Positions 54,710-63,682 of a stretch of DNA of 64,000 bases are shown here, piece by piece. The notes beneath the pieces were generated by a model. It had not been told where the DNA came from. It saw only the letters and a program-made list of their open reading frames with translations, and did no database searches. Position 1 is the stretch's first letter, and each line of letters starts with the position of its first letter. Position numbers and translations under genes: made by a program. The stretch comes from Sphingopyxis sp. GTDB lineage: Bacteria > Pseudomonadota > Alphaproteobacteria > Sphingomonadales > Sphingomonadaceae. The DNA lies in assembly GCF_016704835.1 (NCBI RefSeq), contig NZ_JADIZJ010000001.1, forward strand, positions 1,479,062 through 1,543,061. The letters run 5' to 3'.

Positions 54710-56804
54710 TCATCCAGATCCGGGTCGCGCCGATCGCGAAGCCAAAAATCGAACCACGCCAGATTCTCTCGCATCGCGCGCAGCCGATTGAGGGATGTGA
54801 AACAGATGGGTCTCATCGGTGGCGGTGGTCTCGCCAGGATAGAGACTGATCTGCGCAGGAACCTTTGCTTCGCGCAGCGCGGCGTAGAAATCGATCGCTC
54901 CCGCAAAGGGAGAAGCCATTTGCTGAAGGACCGGAGCACACGCCCTATCGGCACGGAGCGAGGGCGACAGCTGGCGATAGGCGTCGAGGTAACGACCTGA
55001 AGGTGGGCCGCCGAAGACGGCGTGATACCCGTCTTTCGGATCTGAATAGGATGCGGGTTCAAGATAATTCCCGTCCCCGCTGGAAGCAGCGCGAAACATC
55101 TCCGATTGGGTCATCGCGACATTCACCATCTGCGATCCCCGACTGTACCCGGCAATGCCAATGCGGTCGGGATCGACAATGCCTTCGCTTGCCAACTCGG
55201 CGATCGCGTCTTCAAAACTATAGACGCCGTTGATCCAGATCAGCTCGCGCAGCTTTTCGGGACCGAGTGTGCCTGGGCCGCCCGACCACTCCATATAGGC
55301 GTGCCAAAGGTCAGCCTGCTGCCGAGCCGAGGGGTCGTTCGTGAGAATGACGACATATCCGCGCTCGGCGAACAGCTGAGCGGGGTAGTTCCATTGCAGA
55401 TCGACGTTCGCGAAGCGCTCGTCCGCATCGCTGCCATGAGTGATGATGATCGCCGGGTAGCGACTGCTTGTCTGGTAATTGCGAGGCCAGACGATGAATC
55501 CGGTCGATCGGTAGCCGAGCCGGTTTGTCCATTGATGCGGCGTGACGCGCAACGGTGCGATCGAATCATGAGCAGCGGAGAGCGGAGCGATGGCCTGCAC
55601 GCGCCCGTCTTTCGGTTCGACACGGACGAACCGTGGCGCCTGGTTCAGCCCTTCCTCGACGCAAATGCCCCACGCGAGATCCTCGCGAAAGTCGCAGGCC
55701 GTCAAGCTGCCGGGGCGGATCAGCGACGTTGCGTGCCGACCGGTAAGCAAAACCAACCCGTACCGTGGATGCGAGGTCGTTTCGCACCCCCAGCAGCGCG
55801 CTTAGCCCATCCCCCGAGAGCCAATTTCCTGCCGAACGCGGGTCGCCGATGTAATAGGGCTGGCGACCATAGTGAGTTTTCGGCCATCGGTGTGCGTCTC
55901 CGTGAGGGCAAGCGTCCTGCCGAAACCCTCGCTTGCAAGAGTTCCGCCATTCGGGCCGCGCACCAGACCGATCGCCGGAAAACCCGAACTTTCCTGAATG
56001 GGCCGGCTGGCGTTGGTTACAAAGCTCCAGGAAAAGGTCCCGATGCCGTCGGCCCGCTCCGCATCGGATTGCTCTAACTGGTAGCGCGGCCCTTCGTCGG
56101 TCCATTCGACATGGCCGCCATAATAGAAAGCAAGCCGGTCGCCGGATGGCCGCGATGCGACCAGCCAGTCTTCGCCCGTCGCCGACCGTATGCGCAGTTC
56201 TACGATCGCCCCGACCGGCGCGCGACGCCGATTGCGCTGGCTAACCACCGCGTCGTCGATGGCAACATTGGCCGGTTCCGAACTTCGGCTTTAGCGTGGC
56301 GTACCAAAGCCATTGTCCGTCGGGAGACCAGTCGTGATAAAATCCCGATCCGGCGCGGCGCACCGCTTCTACGGCGAACAGCGCGCCTTCGGTCTGGCCG
56401 ACGGTAACCTTCGCATCGCGCACCAGCAGCGGTTTGATCGTCCCTTCGGCGTCGAGCGCATAGAGCTGAAGCTCGTCGCCCCGATCTAGCAGTAGGCTCC
56501 AGCCCGTGCCGTTCGGCAACGGTCGGAGCTGCTCTGCGCTCGCCGCGCGCAGAATCTCGCGCGAGGCGCGCGAGCGCAGGTCAAACAGATGAAGAATTGA
56601 GACGGTCTCATTCTTTTGGAGATCCGCTCGCCGTTCGAGATAGGCGAGCGACTTGCCGTCGCTCGCCAAGCTCAATTCGAACTCCGCCGGGACGGTCACC
56701 ACATCTTCGAGCGTCCAGCGCCGACCTTCCTCCGCGACGGCCGTCCCGCTGTTAGCGAGACCGACCAACAGAAGAAGCGGCCATAGGCGGATGCTACCAG
56801 TCAT
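54710..56804 (-). pseudogene. Lasso peptide isopeptidase (prolyl oligopeptidase-like), frameshifted
   Basis: A ~695-residue exported serine peptidase broken by three frameshifts (near 56250, 55900 and 55700). It begins at ATG 56804 with a signal peptide (LWPLLLLVGLANSGTAVA), continues through a seven-bladed propeller (LPNGTGWSLLLDRGDELQLY, SFVTNASRPIQESSGFPAIG), and ends in an alpha/beta hydrolase domain with the nucleophile motif GYSRGS and His in TDETHLFHIP. This domain order is that of AtxE-type lasso isopeptidases, which linearise the imported lasso. The start overlaps the receptor stop by 11 bases, so the two are translationally coupled. Confidence 0.8.
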
Positions 56805-59328
56805 GCCGAACCGTGACGCTCAGGAAGCGGCCAATTGCTGACCCGTTCGTCGTGTCAAACGGAGCATCGAAAGGCGAGGTGGTGAAGATCGGCTCCGGCT
56901 TGCTGTTGAAGACATTCTGTGCGCTCAGCGCAACTTCCGTGCCTGCGCCGAGCCGCAATCGGCCGGTCAGGTCAAGCGTTGTCGATCCGCTAAGTTTGAT
57001 GGCTGCCGGACGACGATTGTCCGTGACGCTCGCGCTGTGATTGAGAAAGGCCGCGAGCGAGAAGGCCTTGTCGCTCAGCGTGAGCCCGCCGCGCGCCCGA
57101 AAATGCGGCGGGCGGAAGATTGTTCCCGCGAGGTCGGTCACCGGCAGGCCGGGAAGCAATTGCTGACTGCTGTCGAGCCAGGTGGCTCCGGCGTTCAGGC
57201 TCAGCTGCCGGTCGCTGCCAAGCTGGGCATCATATCGTACCGCGATGTCGACGCCGCGATATTTCTGCCGCGCGATATTGCGGTCGCGAGCATCGAGGAA
57301 GGCGACGACGCGCGCCGGGTCGTAGGGAGACCCCGTAATGTTCTGGAGCCCGCCATCGGCACCGGCGAAGATGGTGTCGAGCAGGGCCGGCGCAGGATTT
57401 AAGGTAACGAGATCAGCAAAGATCGGATTGTTCAGGAACCCCGGCGCCCGAGGCGAGCGGCGGCGCAACGCGATCCTTATAGTCGATCCGAAAATAGCTT
57501 GCCGAAACCTCAAGACCATGGAGCGGTTTCACGGTCGCGCTGAAGGTCCAGTTTTCGGAGCGTTCAGGCTCGAGCTGGTCGTTCGGCCCGAGAGCATAAG
57601 CGACGGTCGAACCAGCGGGAAATCCCTGGCCGAAGCCGCCGACCGGCACGAGCAGCGCAACATAGCCGGAATATTGTTGATAGAGCGTCGGAAGTTTGAA
57701 GGATTTGCCCCATGACACCCCAGCCGGACCTGCTCGACCGGATCATAGACGAAGCTCAGCTTCGGGGTGACGATGTCGCCGGAGTCCGAATAATCCTCAT
57801 AGCGCAGCGCCCCGGTCAGCGAAGCGCGGTGCGCAAAGGCCAGATCCTGATCGGGGTCCGCGATCGGCAGTAAAAGCTCGCCATAGGCGAAATGATTGCG
57901 GCGCGAGCGTGAAAAGCTGCGGGTTCCGATTTCGGATTTGAAACGGTTGGTGCGATAGCCGCCGCCAAAGGCCAGTCGCGCGGGGCCCGCGGGGAGCTCG
58001 AACAGCGACCCTCCAGTCCCGCCTCCACCGCGATATTCCGGTTGAAGAAGTGCCGCGCGGTGGCAGTGCTCGGCGCGCCGCCGCTGAAGTTCTGGCTGAT
58101 GCCATCGGTCGTGTCGGTGCCGAAAAACGCGCCCGCTTTCAGCTTCCAATTGGCCGACAGTGCGGCCGACAGCGTCGGTGCGACGCCAAATGTTTCGAAC
58201 TTGGTGCGCGCCTCAAGCCCTGAGTTTCGAGCGGCTGAGCGACCGTGAAACCGGTCGCCGACTCCATCCTTCCGCGCTTGTAAATAAGATCGGCAGCCAG
58301 GGTGACGCCGCCGCCAAGCGACTGGTGACCGCTCAGCAGAACCGCGTGTCGGCGAAGGGCAGGGAAGAGCGTCAAATCGGGGTTGTTGGCGAAGGCATAG
58401 CTGCGATCTTTCGCCCGGATCGCGGTACCGTGCGAATAATCATAGGCCGCGATGATGCCGCCGTCCGACCAGCGCGATCCGCCGAGAAGATTATATTGGT
58501 GCTGGAAATTGCCGCCGTCGGTCGAAGGCCGAGCCGGGCGCTGGTCGATACGCCCTTATAGTCGCGCTTGAGAAGAATATTGACGACCCCGGCGACCGCG
58601 TCGGCGCCGTAGATGGCCGATGCCCCATCGGCCACGACCTCAACGCGGTCGACCGCCGCGATGGGAATGGCGCTGACGTCGATCACCGAATTGACGCTGC
58701 TGTAGGCAAAGCGATTGCCGTTGATCAGCGTCAGTGTCGCATTGGGACCGATACCGCGCAGGTTGAAAGTCGATGCGCCATTGGCGTTCACGTTTTCATT
58801 CGCGGCGCCTTGCGAATTTCCGATCCCGGGATTCTGGCCGCCGCCGAAATTCTGCGGCAAGCTGCGCGCCACCTCGCCAAGATCGGCATGGCCGGAGTTG
58901 CGGATGTCTTCCGAGGTCACCCGGATCACAGGGGTTGCCGTGGGCGCGCCCGTGATCCGTGACCCCGTCACGACAATCGGCTCGGCCTCGGTCGCGGCGG
59001 CATTTTCGGCGGAGGCGAGTCTGGAAATGACCACCGAGCCGACCTCGAACCTTGCGGTGAGCCCGCTACCTTTGAGGAGCGCCTCGATTGCTTCGCGGCT
59101 CGTCAGCTCGCCTTTCAACGGCGGCGCAGTCTTTCCATCAAGATCGCGCGACGATGCGTAGAGCTCGATGTCGGCAATCGTGGCAGCGCTGCGCAGCGCG
59201 TCGTCGAGATCCTGCGCGGGCATATCGTAGGGCTGGCGCTGTTGCTGCATGGCCAGCGCAACCGTAGGTGAAAAACAGGTGGCACTGCCGACCAGCAGCG
59301 CGACCAGCGAACGGGACTTCTTCAACAT
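56794..59328 (-). pseudogene. TonB-dependent receptor with STN signalling domain, frameshifted
   Basis: About 845 residues over at least six frames. ATG 59328 opens a signal peptide (SLVALLVGSATCFSPTVALA), an STN domain (residues ~30-80: PYDMPAQDLDDALRSAATIA), then the plug (VVTGSRITGAP, NLRGIGPNATLTLINGNR, YGADAVAGVVNILLKRDYKG). Five shifts near 58550, 58230, 58030, 57720 and 57440 interrupt the barrel; the C-terminus VTVRHDW is typical. The STN domain contacts FecR-type anti-sigma factors, making this a signalling receptor. It is flanked by FecR and the isopeptidase, so the likely ligand is the lasso peptide. Confidence 0.82.
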
Positions 59329-59424
59329 TATCACTCCCCCATTTCCTCGGCCGTGCTTCAGGCAGGCGGCCAGTGGGGGTGCGTTGACGGGGCGAAGGGG
59401 AGCCCCTTAGTCTTGGGTGAAAAA

Positions 59425-60414
59425 TTATCGGCGGCGAAGATGGATGGCTCTCGCCGTGCGTTCGACCCTGAGACCGAACAGGGTTGCGATCCGTTCAGCG
59501 AAAGCATCGGTCTCGCTAAGATGGAAGCGGCCGGAAACCTCAAGCGCGGCGCTCGCCGCATCGTCGATCACGATCGGGATGACGGCATAGCGATTGGCCT
59601 CCGCAACCAGTCGGTCGAGCCTTATCGAACGATATTCGGCCCAGCCTTCGGGCCAGTTTGCGGGAATGTCAGACGCTTGGGCCATACCGAACTGCAACTT
59701 GCCATCACGCCGATAGGTCAGCGTCTTTCCCTGTGACAACGCGGTCGCAGGACCGGTTTTGGCGTCTGCGCGCAGGCCGGCCTCGCCGCGCCGGAGGGCC
59801 GCACTGACCGTTCCGGCCTCGTCGAGGCTAAGGTCGATCTCGGCATCGTTCGCGATTGCTGCGCCTGTCCCGGCGTCGATATGGAGCGGTTTAGCTTGCT
59901 TGGCGATGGAAAGACGGACCCTGCCCTTTACCAAGCGGACGCTGCGGTCGCCGTCTCCGAACGCGACGTCCAGCCGGCTGTCGGTATCAAGCGTCGCGCG
60001 CGAGCCGTCGGCAAGCCGGAACGTGCGGATCTCGCCGCGCTGCGTAATCAGGGGTTCGGCGGCGCGCGCGGTGGACGCACTGCCGGGCTGGCCGGGAAGG
60101 GAGGCGCCTCCAGCCCCGAATGCTACAATCAGCAGCGCGATTGCGGTCGCGGCGGCGCCCCATGGCAGCCAGCCGCGAACCCGGCCCCGCCGCGCTTCGG
60201 CATGGCTTGTTCCGTGGCGCTGCGAGGTCCTGAGAACCGCCATGGCCGCCATGCGGCGTTCGGCGCGGCGGTAGGCTTCGCCATGATCGGCCGATGCGAG
60301 GAGCCACGCTTCAAACTCTCCGCGCAGCGCGCCGGCGTCCTCGCCGCGCATCTTGATCAGCCACGCCTGCGCGACCTCATCGACGGGATAGTTGCCGCCG
60401 CTTGTGCTCGTCAT
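59425..60414 (-). CDS. fecR: FecR family anti-sigma factor
   Basis: A 329-residue intact protein. The cytosolic N-terminal DUF4880 segment (VDEVAQAWLIKMRGEDAGALRGEF) binds the sigma factor; a membrane helix at ~83-103 (WLPWGAAATAIALLIVAFGA) and a periplasmic FecR domain (RGEIRTFRLADGSRATLDTDS) follow, ending in a DUF4974-like region. It relays receptor occupancy to the ECF sigma factor. ATGA overlap with the sigma stop couples them. The receptor starts 97 bases downstream, beyond a short gap with a possible promoter. Confidence 0.9.
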   Translation of the reverse strand: MTSTSGGNYPVDEVAQAWLIKMRGEDAGALRGEFEAWLLASADHGEAYRRAERRMAAMAVLRTSQRHGTSHAEARRGRVRGWLPWGAAATAIALLIVAFGAGGASLPGQPGSASTARAAEPLITQRGEIRTFRLADGSRATLDTDSRLDVAFGDGDRSVRLVKGRVRLSIAKQAKPLHIDAGTGAAIANDAEIDLSLDEAGTVSAALRRGEAGLRADAKTGPATALSQGKTLTYRRDGKLQFGMAQASDIPANWPEGWAEYRSIRLDRLVAEANRYAVIPIVIDDAASAALEVSGRFHLSETDAFAERIATLFGLRVERTARAIHLRRR

Positions 60415-60921
60415 CGGCCGCCGTCCACCAACTTTGAAATCTGACCGAGCGCTTTCATCATATGATATTCCACCGTTGCGATGCTGATGCCCAGCAGTTC
60501 GTGTATCTCGCGATAACTGAGTTCGTCCACCCGGTGCATCAGGAAAACGCGGCGCGTTTTTGGCGGCATGGCGTCAACCGCCGTTTCATACAATCGCAGC
60601 AGGTCCGCGGCTTCGAGGTTCCACTCCTGCGCCGCAGGCGTCGCGCCGTCGCGCTCCTCGCGAAGCGGAAAGAAGATCGCCCGCGCGGACTTCTGGCGCC
60701 GCGCGCGATCGATAAGGAGATTTTGGGCGATGCGGCGAAGAAACCCGCCCGGATTGATGAGCTGGTGGCGCTGTGCGCTCCCCGCGGCGCGAGCAAACAC
60801 TTCCTGCACTAGGTCCGGTGCTTCCTCGGCTCCCTGCTTTGCGGCGAAAGGAAATGGAAGAGCGATATGCGATGGGTCCGATATATCGCGTCCAGATCGT
60901 GCCCGGCTTCTGGACGCTCAT
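60411..60921 (-). pseudogene. ECF (FecI-like) sigma-70 factor, frameshifted N-terminus
   Basis: About 170 residues. The C-terminal 132 residues are clean: region 2 (DLVQEVFARAAGS, GGFLRRIAQNLLIDRARRQKS) and region 4 (MPPKTRRVFLMHRVDELSYREIHELLGISIATVEYHMMKAL). Upstream the start (MSVQKPG at ~60921), DLDAIYRTHRISLFHFL, RRKAG and AEEAPD lie in three frames, so two or three single-base indels separate them. FecI-type factors need their surface receptor and FecR for activity. It is the first gene of the - strand signalling/isopeptidase unit. Confidence 0.75.
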
Positions 60922-61275
60922 CGGCCGAAGGGGGACGATCGGCCGGATGGGCATGGCAGGCCGAGGACACCGAAAAGGGGTGACGCGGCGGCGCACGGTC
61001 GCCGCAGGTACAGGAAGACACGACAGAAAATCCCGGAGGCACGAACGGGACCAGCCGGCATTCGCCAGGAGCCCGTCTTCCAGTGCTGTGCCGCCGTTTG
61101 GTCGCTCGCGCGAACCATGGACCGGTTGGGCCGCCGGTCCGGTCAGGGACTGGCGCATATGATGCCTGGCGAAATATTCCGCGCAGGAACTGCCAGCGAT
61201 GCTCCTGCGCCGTCGAATCATGTCAATTGTAGGCGGCGCTGACAAGCAAAACGTCACTCCCATTTCGGCCAGCGA
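60922..61275. other. Intergenic region between sigma factor and GntR gene
   Basis: A 354-base stretch with no recognisable gene on either strand; the frames present are out-of-frame readings. It holds the promoter of the sigma-FecR-receptor unit. No repeat is seen. Confidence 0.4.
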
Positions 61276-61887
61276 TCATGGCTGTCGACCCGGATGGCCG
61301 GCGAGCGTTCGGGCGTAGCTGGCCGCTTCACGCGCGCGCCGCTCGTGATAACCGAGCAGGAGATTGCGAACCTGCGCTTGCGGCTCTGCATCGGCGAAGG
61401 CGATCGCGATCGCGTTATACTCTGCGTCGATGTCGGCAAGGATCATCGCGTCGAAATGACGCGATAGCTGAAGCCTGTCGCCGATCGCTGCGATGCTCGC
61501 GACGATCTCGCTGTTCGCCGAGCGCTCCGCGATCGCCAGGAACAGGTCCGCGATGCGGTCGGGATAGGGCTGGTCAGCGGGGACCGAAGTTGCCGAGCCT
61601 TTTGGCGCCGTCGCAAGCGCCGCGAGCAGCAAGATCAGGTGCAACTCGAGCAGGTCGCGAAACTCGGTTTCGGTCAGCCGATGAACGTGAAAGCCCTCGC
61701 CCGGTGCGAAATCGACCATCCGCTCGCCATTGAGCCGGTAGAGACTGTCGCGAACCGGGGTAACGCTGACCCCGAGATCTTCGGCGAGACGGGCCGCTTC
61801 GATCCGGGTGCCGCTAGCCCATTCTCCGCTCATCAGCTGACGCTTGATCGCCTCATAGGTCGGCTCGAACACGTGTGCCGGGCTCAT
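61276..61887 (-). CDS. GntR family transcriptional regulator
   Basis: A 203-residue GntR/FadR-type regulator. The winged helix is FEPTYEAIKRQLMSGEWASGTRIEAARLAEDLGVSVTPVRDSLYRL, followed by a helical FCD-like effector domain (LLELHLILLLAALATAPKG). ATG 61887 has GGAAAGGA upstream. The frame stays open upstream because it continues from the end of the PhyH-like remnant, but the start is set by conservation and the binding site. It probably regulates the neighbouring dioxygenase or lasso operon; target unknown. Confidence 0.85.
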   Translation of the reverse strand: MSPAHVFEPTYEAIKRQLMSGEWASGTRIEAARLAEDLGVSVTPVRDSLYRLNGERMVDFAPGEGFHVHRLTETEFRDLLELHLILLLAALATAPKGSATSVPADQPYPDRIADLFLAIAERSANSEIVASIAAIGDRLQLSRHFDAMILADIDAEYNAIAIAFADAEPQAQVRNLLLGYHERRAREAASYARTLAGHPGRQP

Positions 61888-62347
61888 TTTTCGTTCCTTT
61901 CCGCAGCAGCGGAATTCGGACACGGCGTCGGCCTGGTCGGTACGGAGCGCGTCGATCGCGCCGATATGCGCCGGCCGTTCGTCTTGCAGCAGGATCGATG
62001 GGCATTGCCCTTCGTAATTGCCGAGATTCGGGCGGTGCTGCGCAGCCGGCGAGCGCGGCCAGTTCGGGAGGAAACGTCCGGGCGACCTCGGGCGGATAGG
62101 CGAGCCACAAATTCTCATAGGGCTTCAGCCATCCCAAGCTGTAGCTGACGAGCACGCCGCGCCGGACCTCTTGGCTGAGGTTCGAGCCCGCCCCATGCGC
62201 AGTCGATCCCAGAAAGCATATCGCCGCGCCCGGCTTGCCTTCGGCGAAAATGGGTTGCCCAAGATCAGATTTCGCCATCCCCTTCACGCCGTGGCTCTTC
62301 GGAAAGATGCGCGTTGCGCCGTTTTCTTTTGTGAAGGGTGTCAGCGG
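61885..62347 (-). pseudogene. Phytanoyl-CoA dioxygenase family protein, 5'-truncated and frameshifted
   Basis: The C-terminal half of a PhyH-type Fe(II)/2-oxoglutarate dioxygenase. From 62347 the sequence reads PLTPFTKENGATRIFPKSHG, the HxD-to-RxS core of the family, then CFLGSTAHGAGSNLS (second His), and VSYSLGWLKPYENLWLAYPP. A shift near 62075 leads to AQHRPNLGNYEGQCPSILLQ. A stop and unrelated sequence replace the 5' half at ~62350. No clean stop precedes the GntR gene. PhyH enzymes hydroxylate diverse small molecules; this copy cannot be active as read. Confidence 0.7.
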
Positions 62348-62628
62348 CCAGGTAGTGTCTCAGTTTGAATTTGGCAAGGGCCGCGCGGAACTTGAACCGG
62401 CCGCTCGGGTTCCCATATTAAGGATCAAGGGATTTGACGCTGAGAGCGCGAATCAGGCGAGCGGAGTAGTCCGCCTCCGTATTACGACCCGAGACGCGAG
62501 GGCCGTAATACGTTGCGCTTTCATTGTCAATGGCCTAGAGTTAACGGAAGGCGTTCCGTGAGGTTCAGGCCGCGTTCAATCGCGACCTCTTAACGTAAAT
62601 GAAACGCTTACAGTGGATGGAGTTTATT
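62348..62628. other. Junction region between dioxygenase remnant and small-gene cassette
   Basis: 281 bases with no gene. The coding similarity of the dioxygenase stops abruptly near 62350, so a recombination or insertion endpoint probably lies here. Composition shifts to more AT-rich toward the right. Confidence 0.4.
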
Positions 62629-62844
62629 ATGCCTAGGGGTCCGCAAGGACAGAAGCGACCAGCCGACTCTGTTGCCCGTGCGGTAATGGTGGCACGGATT
62701 GCTGTGGGCGAAATCGCCGATGACGAGTCCCCTGTGGCCCGTCAAAATGTAGGAGTGGCCGGAGCTATAGCGCGAGCAAAAGCGCTGACTCCGGCACGTA
62801 GGAAGGAAATAGCCAAGGCCTCTGCCGAAGCTAGATGGAGTTGA
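62629..62844 (+). CDS. Small basic hypothetical protein (MPRGPQG family)
   Basis: A 71-residue protein from ATG 62629 (GGATGGAG upstream), beginning MPRGPQGQKRPADSVARAVM. The pattern MPRG-P-G-KRPAD, a middle acidic segment and a C-terminal helix LTPARRKEIAKASAEARW is widespread among short uncharacterised alphaproteobacterial proteins. It is basic and may bind nucleic acid, but this is not established. It overlaps, via ATG 62835, or is 3 bases from, the next gene. Confidence 0.65.
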   Translation: MPRGPQGQKRPADSVARAVMVARIAVGEIADDESPVARQNVGVAGAIARAKALTPARRKEIAKASAEARWS

Positions 62845-62846
62845 CC

Positions 62847-63062
62847 ATGAGCGAACTGAGCCTCTTAAGCAAAGAGCTGTTCGGCGATCCGAGCAGCGCC
62901 ATTTCAGATATCAAATTTTATCCGGGCGAAAGCCGGGAATGCTCGATTGAAGAAATTGCCGCCGCAATGCGGACGGCCATTGCCTCTATTAAGGCTGGTG
63001 GCGGTCGAGACATTGACCCGAGCATCAACGATTTTAGCCCTATCGCTTATGTAAGGCGATAG
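62847..63062 (+). CDS. Small hypothetical protein
   Basis: A 71-residue acidic protein (MSELSLLSKELFGDPSSAIS, then NDFSPIAYVRR at the end), starting at ATG 62847 with GGAG 7 bases upstream. It is close behind the previous gene and ends inside an intrinsic terminator. Its helix-rich middle (SIEEIAAAMRTAIASIKAGG) matches nothing I recognise. The pair has lower GC than the flanking core genes. Confidence 0.6.
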   Translation: MSELSLLSKELFGDPSSAISDIKFYPGESRECSIEEIAAAMRTAIASIKAGGGRDIDPSINDFSPIAYVRR

Positions 63063-63076
63063 GGGCTAATTTTGTT
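63033..63076 (+). terminator. Intrinsic terminator overlapping the end of the small-gene pair
   Basis: CCCTATCGC (63038-63046) pairs perfectly with GCGATAGGG (63056-63064), with extension through TTAG/CTAA and one bulge; a T-run (ATTTTGTT) follows. The stop codon of the small acidic protein lies within the stem, so coding sequence and terminator are shared. Confidence 0.8.
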
Positions 63077-63151
63077 ATACAAACCGGCATATCTTTCTCG
63101 ACAACAGCAAAAACGCACCTGCCTAGACAATGGTATTTCGATGATGCCAGC

Positions 63152-63640
63152 ATGGTTCACTGGGTTCGGAGCATCGTTATAAAAGTAGAGCCAGGACTCG
63201 ATAAAGACGTTCTTGCGGGATTTGTTTTTCGGTCTGCCCGTATACAGCACGGTGGTATGTCGACTTATGATTATACCATTATTTTAGCTGGTAATTTGAC
63301 TGAGCAAGCTGAGCGTTTCGTCGCTATAAAAGAGCTTATGCACTGTTATTTCGACCCTGAAAAGGTTGAATACGCTACCGATACAGCCGTGGCGCTCGAA
63401 AATCACATGCGACAGATGTTTGACGAGTCGGAAGTGGTAAGCGCTCCCTCCACGTGCAGGCCGATGGTATGGCCTTGTGGATGGCTCTCGGGGTCATCTG
63501 TCCTGCTCATATTCGCGACGGCTATATAGCCGGCGGAATAATGGCGCGACGTTGCCAAAGAGCTTAACATTCCAGTTAAGCAGGCGCAAAATTTGCTGTC
63601 TGATCGATTTGATATCGAGATAAGTCAAATTCTAAACTGA
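63152..63640 (+). pseudogene. Hypothetical protein with ImmA/IrrE-like layout, two compensating frameshifts
   Basis: About 162 residues. From ATG 63152 the frame runs VHWVRSIVIKVEPGLDKDVL to FVAIKELMHCYFDPEKV, then a -1 shift near 63450 into ADGMALWMALGVICPAHIRD and a +1 shift near 63550 back to DVAKELNIPVKQAQNLLSDR and the TGA at 63638. The helix-FVAIKELMHC-helix order recalls M78 (ImmA/IrrE) peptidases associated with XRE antitoxins, but the HExxH zinc motif is replaced by KELMH, so catalysis is doubtful. Assignment is tentative. It follows the two small genes after a terminator. Confidence 0.4.
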
Positions 63641-63682
63641 ACTTTGCTTGCAAAATCTTAAAAGTTCCGAATGTGATGGGGC

